64,000 nt of DNA from Stenotrophomonas sp046736075 (GCF_046736075.1 NZ_CP177163.1:558001-622000), one strand, 5' to 3'. Numbered from the stretch's first letter, positions 49,144 to 57,566 are shown. Notes: generated by a model from the letters alone, not told the origin. Program-made: numbers and translations.

Positions 49144-49506
49144 TCAACGCTCGATCATGCGCCCGCCACACTCCAGCGCGCAGAGTTCCCAACGCTGGGT
49201 GCAGGCCGAGGTGTTTGGCGAGGGAGCCAGGCAGGCCGTGCCGCCATTGGCGCTTTCGCAGCGATGCCGTTCGCTGTCGCTGGCGTATCCCGAGCAGCGG
49301 TCCTGCAGGCGTTCCTGACCGGCCATGCACATCGCGTGGCTGCTCTCGGCGTCCAGCCGTGCATCGGTGGAACAGCGCAACGCCTGCGCGTCGCAGGGGA
49401 CCATGCAGGCCGTGCCTGCCGGCGTGGTGGGGCGCTGGATCTCGTACGACCGGCACCCCGCAAGGGCGACCATTCCCACACACAACAGCACCGCGGTCCA
49501 GCGCAT
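49144..49506 (-). CDS. Ten-cysteine lipoprotein, copy 2
   Basis: 120 aa from the ATG at 49506, which has GGAGG upstream. Lipobox VALAGC near residue 17. Ten further Cys with spacing C-x3-C-x6-C-x14-C-x10-C-x11-C-x8-C-x9-C-x6-C-x3-C, matching copy 1 at both ends. Sequence identity outside Cys is low, so the duplication is old. It contains SER-H-R and R-x-E-L-C segments of unknown role. Upstream gene of the pair. Confidence 0.75.
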   Translation of the reverse strand: MRWTAVLLCVGMVALAGCRSYEIQRPTTPAGTACMVPCDAQALRCSTDARLDAESSHAMCMAGQERLQDRCSGYASDSERHRCESANGGTACLAPSPNTSACTQRWELCALECGGRMIER

Positions 49507-49563
49507 TCCGATCCTCCATGATGGCGCCCCGACTGTAGCAAATGCGCACGGGGCTGCCACGCA

Positions 49564-50199
49564 TCAACGCCAGTCGGTGATGCCTTCGCGGCGGTACACC
49601 TCGACGAATGCCGGTCGTGCCTTGAGCCGGTCTGCATAGGCCTTCAGTACCGGCCAGCGATCGCTTGGCGCCGGCATGTTGCGCGACCAGCGCAGCAGCA
49701 TCACCACCATGAAATCAACCACGCTCACCTGTTCGCCCAGGACATGCGGGCCCGCCGCCTGCAGGTGATCGGCCAGCTGCTGCCACGCCGCTTCCAGGCG
49801 TTGCCGCGCGTGCTGCCGGGTCGCCTCGATGTTGTCCGGGCCGGCCATTTCATGCGCGTAGAACCACGCGCGGTAGGCCGGCTGCACGGTGTTTGCGCAC
49901 CAGAACATCCACCGGTACGCCTCGCCGCGCTGGGCACTGCCCACCGGCGGCAACAGACCGGCCTGCGGATGCAGGTCCGCCAGATGCAGCGCGATGGCGG
50001 CCGCTTCGGTCAGCACCTGGCCATCCAGTACCAGCGTGGGCACGACGCCGCGGGGGTTGAGCGCAAGGTAGTCGGCCGCCTTGTGTTAGCGCGCGTCGAA
50101 ATCCAGCAGCACCAGATCGTGCGGCAACGCCAGTTCCAGCAGCAGCCAGTGGACCACCAGCGACGCCGTGCTGGGCGAACCATAAAGGGTGATGTGCAT
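49564..50199 (-). pseudogene. Glutathione S-transferase gene broken by an in-frame stop
   Basis: Read from the ATG at 50199 the frame gives a normal GST N-terminus (ITLYGSPSTASLVVHWLLLELALPHDLVLLDFDAR in separate parts), then TAA at codon 38 (50086-50088). It continues in the same frame with HKAADYLALNPRGVVP and a complete C-terminal domain. The total would be 211 aa. A single change from CAA (Gln) to TAA explains it. Downstream restart at a GTG would lack the glutathione site. Either a nonsense mutation or a sequencing error; the rest shows no decay. Confidence 0.85.
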
Positions 50200-50371
50200 G
50201 GGCGGTACCTGCTCGGAAAACGCCAAGTATGCGCCGCCACACCAACGGACGCGACGCCGTGGCGGGCAGGTACAGATGCCGCGTGAGATTGCCGCGCGCT
50301 GTCGCTGTTGGCGCCCGCAGCGGCGGCCTAGCATGTGCCGCCACGCTCTTTCGCCTCCACGGTACATCGCC

Positions 50372-51007
50372 ATGCCGGACACCTCCGCCCTGCTCGCCTT
50401 CGGTCTGATCGCGCTGGTGATGGTGCTCACGCCAGGCCCGAACATGGTCTACCTGATCTCGCGCGCGGTCAGCCAGGGCCGGGTGGCCGGCTGGATCTCG
50501 CTGAGTGGCATCGCGGTGGGATTCATCACTTACCTCGCGTGCGCCACGCTGGGCCTTACCGCGCTGTTGATGGCGGTGCCGTACGCCTACGACGCGCTGC
50601 GCATCGCCGGTGCGCTGTATCTGCTGTACCTGGCCTGGCAGGCGCTGCGCCCCGGCGGGCGCTCACCGTTCCAGGTGCGTGCGCTGTCGCCGGACCGTCC
50701 GCCGCGCCTGTTCGCAATGGGGCTGCTGACCAGCCTGCTGAATCCGAAAATCGCGGTGATGTACCTGTCGCTGCTGCCGCAGTTCATCCAGCCCAACGGG
50801 CACGGCAGCGTCGCCGCGCAGTCGGTGGCGCTGGGGTCGCTGCAGATCGCCATCAGCCTGGGCGTCAATGCGCTGATCGTGGCCGCGGCTGGCGGGCTGG
50901 CCGCCTTCCTGGCCGACCGCCCCCGCTGGCAGGCCCTGCAGCGCGCGGTGATGGGCACGGTGCTGGGCGTCCTTGCCCTGCGCATGCTGTTCGACGCACG
51001 ACGCTGA
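50372..51007 (+). CDS. LysE/RhtB family exporter
   Basis: 211 aa from the ATG at 50372, with about six membrane segments. Family motif LVMVLTPGPNMVYLISRAVSQGRVAG at the N-terminus (segments 1-2) and LLTSLLNPKIAVMYLSLLPQFI in the middle. Exports amino acids or derivatives such as homoserine lactone or threonine; the substrate is not predictable. Divergent from the GST pseudogene. Confidence 0.88.
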   Translation: MPDTSALLAFGLIALVMVLTPGPNMVYLISRAVSQGRVAGWISLSGIAVGFITYLACATLGLTALLMAVPYAYDALRIAGALYLLYLAWQALRPGGRSPFQVRALSPDRPPRLFAMGLLTSLLNPKIAVMYLSLLPQFIQPNGHGSVAAQSVALGSLQIAISLGVNALIVAAAGGLAAFLADRPRWQALQRAVMGTVLGVLALRMLFDARR

Positions 51008-51028
51008 GCGCCGCGCCGGCCGCACCGC

Positions 51029-51604
51029 TCAGGGCGTGGCGACCAGCGCCTCCAGCTGCGCGGCCACCTGGTCGAACGGCTCGATGCTGCGCTGCGCCCG
51101 GCACATCACGATCACCCCTTCGACGCTGGCGATGATCAGCGTGGCCAGGCGTGCCGCCGCGGCGGGGGCATGCCCCTGCGCCTGCAGGGCCGCCGCCAGC
51201 CGGGCCTGCCAGTCGCCGAACGCGGCCGCCGCCGCATCCAGCGCTTCCACGGCGATGTCGTCGATGGGCTCTTCCACCGCCACCCCCATCACCGGGCAGC
51301 CGCGCCGGAACTCGGTGGCGATCAACGTCTCCCGCCAGGTCGCCAGGTAGGCGCGCAGCCCGGCCAGCGCACCGTCCTGCAGGTGCCGTTGCAGGCGCGC
51401 GCCGACGTGCGCGCCGGCCAGTTCGATGGCTTCGACCACCACCTGCTGCTTGCCGCCCGGAAAGTGATGGTAGGTGGAGCCCAGCGGTGCCTCGGCGCGC
51501 TTGGTCATCTCACGGATGCTGGTGGCATTGAGCCCATGCCGGGCCAGCATCTCCACCGCAGCCACGACCACGCGACCACGCGGATTGGAGTGTCGATTGC
51601 TCAT
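51029..51604 (-). CDS. TetR family transcriptional regulator
   Basis: 191 aa. N-terminal helix-turn-helix (RVVVAAVEMLARHGLNATSIREMTKRAEAPLGSTYHHFPGGKQQ), then a helical ligand domain with the C-terminal TetR_C pattern (ATLIIASVEGVIVMCRAQRS). Related to the LmrA/YxaF type. Divergent from the thioesterase gene with a 121-bp gap holding two inverted repeats, so it likely represses itself and that gene. It is convergent with the LysE gene. Confidence 0.88.
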   Translation of the reverse strand: MSNRHSNPRGRVVVAAVEMLARHGLNATSIREMTKRAEAPLGSTYHHFPGGKQQVVVEAIELAGAHVGARLQRHLQDGALAGLRAYLATWRETLIATEFRRGCPVMGVAVEEPIDDIAVEALDAAAAAFGDWQARLAAALQAQGHAPAAAARLATLIIASVEGVIVMCRAQRSIEPFDQVAAQLEALVATP

Positions 51605-51619
51605 GCGGCGGCCCTTGTC

Positions 51620-51656
51620 ATGACAGTCGTCATAGCCTACCGTAAGTGATTATTAC
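51620..51656. promoter_or_regulatory. Candidate TetR operator region
   Basis: A 14-bp palindrome ATGAC-AGTC-GTCAT (51620-51633) lies 16 bp upstream of the tetR start. A second dyad, GTAA-N7-TTAC (51642-51656), follows in an AT-rich patch that would suit a promoter. Position between the divergent genes suggests the regulator's binding site. Confidence 0.5.
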
Positions 51657-51725
51657 ACCCGTTATAGGCCACTCCTCCGCCATGCCTGTTGCCCCCGCCC
51701 CGCCCCGTTCCGCCGGGGTTCCGGC

Positions 51726-52271
51726 ATGAATCTCTGGTTTCGTCTGCTGTGGCTGCTGCTGAGCTCGCCGTGGCGCCCGCGCCTGTCCGCCCCCGACGGG
51801 GTCTCGCGGATCCGCTCGCGGGTCTGGATCAACGATCTGGACGTCAATGGCCACATGAACAATGGCCGCTACTGGACGCTGTTCGACCTGGGCCGCATCG
51901 ACCTGATCCTGCGCAACGGCATCGGCCGGGCGGCGTTGCGCAACAGATGGGCGCCGATCGTCGGCGCGGGCGCGGTGCGCTTCCGTCGTGAGTTGAAGCT
52001 GTTTCAGGCCTTCACCCTGGAAACCCGCGTCCTCGGCTGGCAGGACGCGCGCATGGTGATGCAGCAGCGCGTGCTGATCGGCAACGACGAGGTGGTCGCC
52101 ACCCGTGCCCTGCTGTTGGCCGGGTTCTACGATCGCCGGGCACGCCGTTTCGTCAGCGCCGATGACCTGCTTGGCGCGGTCGGCGTGCGGGACGCGGTCT
52201 CACCACCACTGAACGAGCCCGCCCAGGCCCTGCTGGGCCTGGACGCGTCGATGAAGGACGACGGCGCGTAG
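51726..52271 (+). CDS. Hot-dog fold acyl-CoA thioesterase
   Basis: 181 aa. An N-terminal hydrophobic stretch (LWFRLLWLLLSSPWRP) may be an anchor. Then the 4HBT/THEM6-like motif VWINDLDVNGHMNNGRYWTLFD, with the catalytic Asp and the HMNN turn, and strands RRELKLFQAFTLETRVLGWQD. Hydrolyses acyl-CoA thioesters, perhaps long-chain. Divergent from the TetR gene, which probably controls it. Confidence 0.83.
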   Translation: MNLWFRLLWLLLSSPWRPRLSAPDGVSRIRSRVWINDLDVNGHMNNGRYWTLFDLGRIDLILRNGIGRAALRNRWAPIVGAGAVRFRRELKLFQAFTLETRVLGWQDARMVMQQRVLIGNDEVVATRALLLAGFYDRRARRFVSADDLLGAVGVRDAVSPPLNEPAQALLGLDASMKDDGA

Positions 52272-52307
52272 TAAAGGGGTACCGACCGATGGCCGGCACC
52301 CACCGGG

Positions 52308-53825
52308 TCAGGCCACGACCACCGGGATCTTGCCGATGCGGGCCTGCCATTCGCGCGGGCCGGTGATGTGCACCGACTCACCGGTGGAATCCACCGCAAC
52401 GGTGACCGGCATGTCCTGCACGGTGAACTCGTAGATCGCCTCCATGCCCAGGTCGGCGAAGCCGACCACCTTGGCGGCCTTGATCGCCTTGGACACCAGG
52501 TAAGCCGAACCGCCCACCGCCATCAGGTAGGCCGACTTGTTGTCGCGGATCGCCTCGATCGCTGCCGGGCCGCGTTCGGCCTTGCCGACCATGCCTAGCA
52601 GGCCGGTCTGTTCCAGCACCTGGCGGGTGAACTTGTCCATGCGGGTGGCGGTGGTCGGGCCGGCCGGGCCCACCACTTCGTCGCGCACCGGATCGACCGG
52701 GCCCACGTAGTAGATGAAGCGGCCCTTCAGGTCGACCGGCAGCGGCTCACCCTTGTCCAGCATTTCCACCATGCGCTTGTGCGCGGCATCGCGGCCGGTG
52801 AGCAGCTTGCCGTTGAGCAGCAGGGTCTGGCCCGGGGTCCAGCTGGCCACGTCTTCCGGGGTGATCGTATCCAGATCGACGCGGGTGCCCTTGGAGGCGT
52901 CGTAGGTGATCTGCGGCCAGTCTTCCAGCGACGGCGGGTCCAGCATCACCGGGCCGCTGCCATCCAGCGTGAAATGTGCATGGCGGGTGGCGGCGCAGTT
53001 CGGGATCATCGCCACCGGCAGGTTGGCGGCGTGGGTCGGGAAGTCCTTGACCTTGATGTCCAGCACCGTGGTCAGGCCACCCAGGCCCTGCGCGCCGATG
53101 CCCAGCGCATTGACCTTGTCGAACAGTTCCAGACGCAGCTCTTCGGCGCGGTTGGAGGCACCGCGTGCCTTCAGCTCGTTGATGTCGATCGGCTCCATCA
53201 GCGATTCCTTGGCCAGCAGCATCGCCTTCTCGGCGGTGCCGCCGATGCCGATGCCGAGCATGCCCGGCGGGCACCAGCCGGCGCCCATCGTCGGCACGGT
53301 CTTGAGCACCCAGTCCACGATCGAGTCGGACGGGTTGAGCATGGCGAACTTGGACTTGGCTTCCGAACCGCCGCCCTTGGCCGCGACGATCACCTCGACG
53401 GTGTCACCCGGCACCACCTTGACGTTGACCACGCCCGGGGTGTTGTCCCGGGTGTTGATGCGCTTGCCGGCGGGATCGGCCAGGACCGAGGCGCGCAGCT
53501 TGTTGTCCGGGTGGTTGTAGGCGCGGCGCACGCCTTCGTTGGCCATGTCCTCCACGCCCATCGTGGCGTCGTCCCAGCGCACGTTCATGCCGATTTCCAG
53601 GAACACGGTGACGATGCCGGTGTCCTGGCAGATCGGCCGGTGGCCCTCGGCGCACATGCGCGAGTTGATCAGGATCTGGGCCATCGCCTCCTTGGCGGCC
53701 GGCGACTCTTCGCGCTCATAGGCGGCGGCGAGGCTCTTGATGTAGTCGACCGGGTGGTAGTACGAGATGTACTGCAGCGCGTCGGCGATGGACTGGATGA
53801 GGTCTTCCTGCTTGATCGATGTCAC
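52308..53825 (-). CDS. fumA: Fumarate hydratase, class I (iron-sulfur)
   Basis: 505 aa single-chain class I fumarase. Alpha-type part (CQDTGIVTVFLEIG, with an iron-sulfur Cys), middle (GGGSEAKSKFAMLNPSD, GWCPPGMLGIGIGGTAEKAM with another Cys), and the C-terminal beta-type part (GKLLTGRDAAHKRM, YYVGPVDPV, GPAGPTTATRMD). Uses a 4Fe-4S cluster and is oxygen-sensitive, complementing the stable FumC at 13.3-14.8 kb. Monocistronic, start ATG at 53825. Confidence 0.94.
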   Translation of the reverse strand: MTSIKQEDLIQSIADALQYISYYHPVDYIKSLAAAYEREESPAAKEAMAQILINSRMCAEGHRPICQDTGIVTVFLEIGMNVRWDDATMGVEDMANEGVRRAYNHPDNKLRASVLADPAGKRINTRDNTPGVVNVKVVPGDTVEVIVAAKGGGSEAKSKFAMLNPSDSIVDWVLKTVPTMGAGWCPPGMLGIGIGGTAEKAMLLAKESLMEPIDINELKARGASNRAEELRLELFDKVNALGIGAQGLGGLTTVLDIKVKDFPTHAANLPVAMIPNCAATRHAHFTLDGSGPVMLDPPSLEDWPQITYDASKGTRVDLDTITPEDVASWTPGQTLLLNGKLLTGRDAAHKRMVEMLDKGEPLPVDLKGRFIYYVGPVDPVRDEVVGPAGPTTATRMDKFTRQVLEQTGLLGMVGKAERGPAAIEAIRDNKSAYLMAVGGSAYLVSKAIKAAKVVGFADLGMEAIYEFTVQDMPVTVAVDSTGESVHITGPREWQARIGKIPVVVA

Positions 53826-53977
53826 GACTTGCTCGCTTGCTGGAGGCTGGCGGGGGGTTAGCCGCCCATTTTACCCCCAGCCGTCCACCGGTGCCGCCTC
53901 GACGTGCCAGCCGGCGCCACGGGTGAGAATGAGTCGCAACGCTGGGTTTTGAGGCACAGTGGCTGCCTCCCTCCTCC

Positions 53978-54004
53978 TGTCACGGCAGCCCCCGCTGCGG
54001 CGTC
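53978..54004 (+). promoter_or_regulatory. ECF41-type promoter in front of the sigma gene
   Basis: TGTCACG at 53978-53984, exactly 16 nt, then CGTC at 54001-54004. From memory the reported ECF41 target promoter is TGTCACA with CGTC at about this spacing. The -10 ends 9 bp before the sigma ATG, so the transcript should start at or next to the start codon. The intervening CTTCCTTCC has no ribosome-binding site. Confidence 0.75.
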
Positions 54005-54013
54005 CTTCCTTCC

Positions 54014-54910
54014 ATGCACAGCACCGACCTCTTCCAGACCCATCGCCCGCGCCTGTTCGCCCTCGCCTACCGCCTGCTGGGCAGCCGCAGCGATGCCGAG
54101 GACGTGGTCCAGGACGCCTGGCTGCGCTGGCAAGGTGCCGACACCGCCGCCATCCGCGACCCGGCCGGCTGGCTGGTCACCGCCACCACCCGGCTGGGGC
54201 TGGATCGCCTGCGGGCCGCGCGCAACGCGCGCATCGACTACGTCGGCCCGTGGCTGCCCGAACCGCTGGAGATCGCCCTGGACCCGGATCCGATGCACGA
54301 CCCGGCGGAGCACCATGCCCGCGCCGACGATGTGTCGGTGGCCTTCCTGGCGCTGCTGGAGCAGCTCAAACCGGACGAGCGCGCCGCGTTCCTGCTCAAG
54401 GACGTGTTCGACTACGACTACCCCGAGATCGCCCCGCTGCTGGACCACACCCCGGCCAACTGTCGCCAGCTGGTGCATCGCGCACGCCAGCGGCTGCAGA
54501 CCGGGCGGCCGCGCTTCGCGGTCAGCGCCGCGCAGCACCGCGCGCTGCTGGAGCGCTTCATGCAGGCCTCCGAACAGGGGGACCAGGCCGCCATCCTGTC
54601 ACTGCTGCACGCCAACGCGGAGATGGTGTCCGACGGCGGCGGCCGGGTGACCGCCGCGATCCGCCCGCTGCTGGGGGCCGAGCGCATCGCCCAGCTGTTC
54701 TGGGCCATCGCCCGCCGCAACGGCTCGCATCCGGGGCGCATCGGCTGGGTCAACGGCGAGCCGGCGATCCTGCGGTTCGATGGCGGGCACCTGCATTCGG
54801 TCACCACCGTCACCGTGGACGACGGGCGCATCGTGCGGGTGCTGAGCGTGTTGAATCCGGACAAACTCGGCGCGGTTGTCACAGCGCGCGACGCTGCGGC
54901 GTCCTCCTGA
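54014..54910 (+). CDS. sigJ: ECF41-group sigma factor with SnoaL-like C-terminal domain (SigJ-like)
   Basis: 298 aa. Region 2 (RPRLFALAYRLLGSRSDAEDVVQDAWLRW), the linker motif YVGPWLPEP at residues 76-84 that is diagnostic for ECF41, and region 4 (AAFLLKDVFDYDYPEIAPLL). A fused NTF2/SnoaL-like domain of ~120 residues follows, carrying DGGGR (207-211) and NPDKL (281-285). In this group the C-terminal domain replaces an anti-sigma factor. The partner gene follows at once, and an ECF41 promoter lies directly upstream, indicating autoregulation. No anti-sigma gene is present. Confidence 0.93.
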   Translation: MHSTDLFQTHRPRLFALAYRLLGSRSDAEDVVQDAWLRWQGADTAAIRDPAGWLVTATTRLGLDRLRAARNARIDYVGPWLPEPLEIALDPDPMHDPAEHHARADDVSVAFLALLEQLKPDERAAFLLKDVFDYDYPEIAPLLDHTPANCRQLVHRARQRLQTGRPRFAVSAAQHRALLERFMQASEQGDQAAILSLLHANAEMVSDGGGRVTAAIRPLLGAERIAQLFWAIARRNGSHPGRIGWVNGEPAILRFDGGHLHSVTTVTVDDGRIVRVLSVLNPDKLGAVVTARDAAASS

Positions 54911-54945
54911 TGAAGACGGCCATCGGGGCCGTCATGGAGTCCACG

Positions 54946-55389
54946 ATGTCCACGTCTCCCCGCGTTCCCTACACCCGCCTGGCCGCCGACGCGTTCAAGG
55001 GCCTGCTCGCCACCAGCAAGGCCGTGCATGACAGCTCGGTCGATCCCACGCTGATGGAACTGGTGTTCCTGCGCGTCTCGCAGATCAATGGCTGCGGCTA
55101 CTGCATGGACATGCACGGCACCGCGCTGCGCAAGGGCGGCATCGAGCCGCGCAAACTCGACACGCTGCCGGCCTGGCACGAGAGCCGCTTCTTCGATGCG
55201 CGCGAGCGCGCCGCCCTGGGCTGGGCCGAAGCGCTGACCCGCCTGCCCGACGGCGCGCCCTCCGACGCGGCGTTCGACGCACTGGCGCCGCACTTCGACG
55301 AAAAGGGCATCAGCGACCTGAGCATGGGCATCGCAGTGATCAACGCCTGGAACCGCCTCGGCGCAGGCCTGCTGCCGCCCCTCCCGTAA
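54946..55389 (+). CDS. Carboxymuconolactone decarboxylase/AhpD-like protein (ECF41 partner)
   Basis: 147 aa. AhpD-like fold with Cys50-x-x-Cys53-x-x-x-His57 (CGYCMDMH), followed by AALGWAEALTRL, the usual second helix. Probably a peroxidase or redox enzyme. ECF41 sigma genes are regularly linked to such COE-type genes. Start taken at the ATG at 54946 because GGAG lies 6 nt upstream; an ATG overlapping the sigma stop (54910) would add 12 residues and couple translation instead. Confidence 0.88.
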   Translation: MSTSPRVPYTRLAADAFKGLLATSKAVHDSSVDPTLMELVFLRVSQINGCGYCMDMHGTALRKGGIEPRKLDTLPAWHESRFFDARERAALGWAEALTRLPDGAPSDAAFDALAPHFDEKGISDLSMGIAVINAWNRLGAGLLPPLP

Positions 55390-55396
55390 CAGATCC

Positions 55397-55549
55397 CCGG
55401 CCGCTGGCCGGCTCCCCTCGATGCCGACCACCCCCGTAGTGCCGGCCGCTGGCCGGCTCCCTTGATGCCAGCCACCCCCTGGTGCCGGCCGCTGGCCGGC
55501 TCCACACGATGCCAGCCACCCCCTGGAGCCGGCCAGCGGCCGGCACTAC
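55397..55549. repeat. SMAG array, four palindromes
   Basis: Three plus-strand stems CCGGCC-GCT-GGCCGG start at 55397, 55442 and 55485 (spacing 45 and 43 bp) with a shared linker GATGCCAGCCACCCCCT or close to it. A fourth in opposite orientation occupies 55527-55549 with an intact CTAC end. Only the second plus-strand copy keeps a full GTAG head (55436-55439); the others are degenerate there. Confidence 0.87.
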
Positions 55550-55603
55550 ACAATGCATCGCATTCATCGTTCCGCCACGGTGCGGGCGCGCACAATGGCG
55601 CCC

Positions 55604-57475
55604 ATGCCCGCCTCCCCCGCTGCCGGCACTGCCGGCCAGAAGAACCCGAGTCTGCGCGAACGCTTCCAGGCGATGCGCAACCTGCCCCCGTTCCTGCGCC
55701 AGGTGTGGCAGACCAGCCCTGCACTGGCCAGCGCCAGCCTGGGCCTGCGCCTGATCCGCGCCTTGCTGCCGGTGTCGATGCTGTACGTGGGCAAGCTGAT
55801 CATCGACGCGGCGCTGCAGCTGAGCCAGCACGAGCCCGGTTTCCCGCCGTTTGCCGAGGCGCTCTCCAGCGGCCTGCTCAACCCCCTGCTGGGCCTGCTG
55901 GCGCTGGAGTTCGGCCTGGCGATCGTGTCCGACCTGCTCGGCCGCCTGGTCAACTACGCCGACACGCTGCTCTCCGAACTGTTCACCAACGTCACCAGCG
56001 TGCGCCTGATGGAACACGCCGCCGAACTGGACCTGGAGGACTTCGAAGACCCCGACCTGCAGGACAAGCTCGATCGCGCGCGCCGCCAGACGATGGGCCG
56101 GATGAACCTGATGAGCCAGCTGTTCGGCCAGGTGCAGGACAGCATCACCGTGGCCAGCCTCGCCGTGGGCCTGCTGGTGTATGCGCCGTGGCTGATCCTG
56201 CTGCTGGCCGTGGCGCTGGTACCGGCCTTCATCGGCGAGTCGCACTTCAACGCGGCCGGGTACAGCCTCAACTTCCAGTGGACGCCCGAACGCCGCCAGC
56301 TGGAGTACCTGCGCCAGATCGGGGCCAGCGTGGAAACGGCCAAGGAGGTGAAGATCTTCAACCTCCACCGCTTCCTGATCGACCGCTACAAGACCCTGGC
56401 CGACCGGTTCTTCCGCGCCAACCGCGCGCTGGCACGCCGACGCGCGTTCTGGGGCACCCTGCTGGCCGCGCTGGGCACCCTCGGCTACTACGCCGCCTAC
56501 GCCTACATCGCCTGGCGCACCGTGCGCGGTGATTTTTCCATCGGCGACCTGACCTTCCTGGCCGGCAGCTTCCTGCGCCTGCGCCAGCTGCTGGAAGGCC
56601 TGCTGATCGGCTTCTCGCAGGTGGCCGGGCAGGCGCTGTACCTGGACGACCTGTTCTCCTTCTTCCAGATCCAGCCGGAGATCCACTCCCGCACCGACGC
56701 CGTTGCCATCCCGCAGCCGATCACGCAGGGGTTCGTGTTCGAGAACGTCGGCTTCCGCTACCCCGATGCGGAGTACTGGGCGGTGCGCCACCTCGACTTC
56801 GAACTGCGCGCCGGCGAAGTGCTGGCCCTGGTGGGCGAAAACGGGGCCGGCAAGACCACGCTGGTCAAGCTGCTGGCGCGCCTGTACGACCCCGACGAAG
56901 GCCGCATCCTGCTGGACGGGCGCGACCTGCGCGACTACGACCTGGACGACCTGCGCGCCAACATGGGCGTCATTTTCCAGGACTTCGTGCGCTACAACCT
57001 CAGCGCCGGCGAGAACATCGGCGTCGGCCTGGTCGAGGCGATGGGCGACCAGGCACGCATCCGCGATGCAGCCCGCCGCGGCATGGCCGACGAAGTCATT
57101 GCCGGCCTGCCCGGTGGCTATGACCAGCTGATCGGGCGCCGCTTCAAGATGGGTGTGGACCTGTCCGGTGGCCAGTGGCAGAAGATCGCCATTGCCCGCG
57201 CCTACATGCGCGACGCGCAGGTGATGATCCTGGACGAGCCGACCGCCGCGCTGGATGCGCGCAGCGAATTCGAGGTGTTCCAGCGCTTCAAGGAGCTGTC
57301 CGACAACCGCACCGCCGTGCTGATTTCGCACCGCTTTTCGTCGGTGCGCATGGCCGACCGCATCCTGGTGCTGGCCGGCGGCCGCATCGAGGCCAGCGGC
57401 ACCCACGCCCAGCTGATGGCCGAAGGCGGCCGCTACGCCGAATTGTTCGAGCTGCAGGCCGCCGGGTATCGTTGA
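55604..57475 (+). CDS. ABC exporter (fused membrane and ATPase domains)
   Basis: 623 aa. Six-helix membrane domain (residues ~50-350) and C-terminal ATPase: Walker A GENGAGKTTL, Q-loop IFQDFVRYN, signature LSGGQWQKIAIARAY, Walker B MILDEPTAALD and H-loop ISHRFSS. Half-transporter, probably a homodimer exporting lipid, peptide or drug. The start is uncertain: ATGs at 55553, 55595 and 55604. A CACAAT hexamer at 55591-55596 would start transcription near 55604, favouring that one as leaderless. Confidence 0.88.
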   Translation: MPASPAAGTAGQKNPSLRERFQAMRNLPPFLRQVWQTSPALASASLGLRLIRALLPVSMLYVGKLIIDAALQLSQHEPGFPPFAEALSSGLLNPLLGLLALEFGLAIVSDLLGRLVNYADTLLSELFTNVTSVRLMEHAAELDLEDFEDPDLQDKLDRARRQTMGRMNLMSQLFGQVQDSITVASLAVGLLVYAPWLILLLAVALVPAFIGESHFNAAGYSLNFQWTPERRQLEYLRQIGASVETAKEVKIFNLHRFLIDRYKTLADRFFRANRALARRRAFWGTLLAALGTLGYYAAYAYIAWRTVRGDFSIGDLTFLAGSFLRLRQLLEGLLIGFSQVAGQALYLDDLFSFFQIQPEIHSRTDAVAIPQPITQGFVFENVGFRYPDAEYWAVRHLDFELRAGEVLALVGENGAGKTTLVKLLARLYDPDEGRILLDGRDLRDYDLDDLRANMGVIFQDFVRYNLSAGENIGVGLVEAMGDQARIRDAARRGMADEVIAGLPGGYDQLIGRRFKMGVDLSGGQWQKIAIARAYMRDAQVMILDEPTAALDARSEFEVFQRFKELSDNRTAVLISHRFSSVRMADRILVLAGGRIEASGTHAQLMAEGGRYAELFELQAAGYR

Positions 57476-57495
57476 GGCCCTCCCCCAGGCGTTTC

Positions 57496-57540
57496 CGGCC
57501 AGTCAATGAGAATTTATCTCATTTGAGATAAACTGGCCGG
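57496..57540. promoter_or_regulatory. Nested palindrome upstream of fpr, candidate operator
   Basis: Perfect 20-bp palindrome TTTATCTCATTTGAGATAAA (57513-57532) inside outer arms CCGGCCAGT (57496-57504) and ACTGGCCGG (57532-57540). An additional TGAGA at 57507-57511 forms a second dyad with TCTCA (57517-57521). It is very AT-rich against a GC-rich background and lies 27 bp upstream of the fpr start, so it should overlap the promoter. Confidence 0.7.
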
Positions 57541-57566
57541 GACAACACAGATCAGACCCCACCCCC

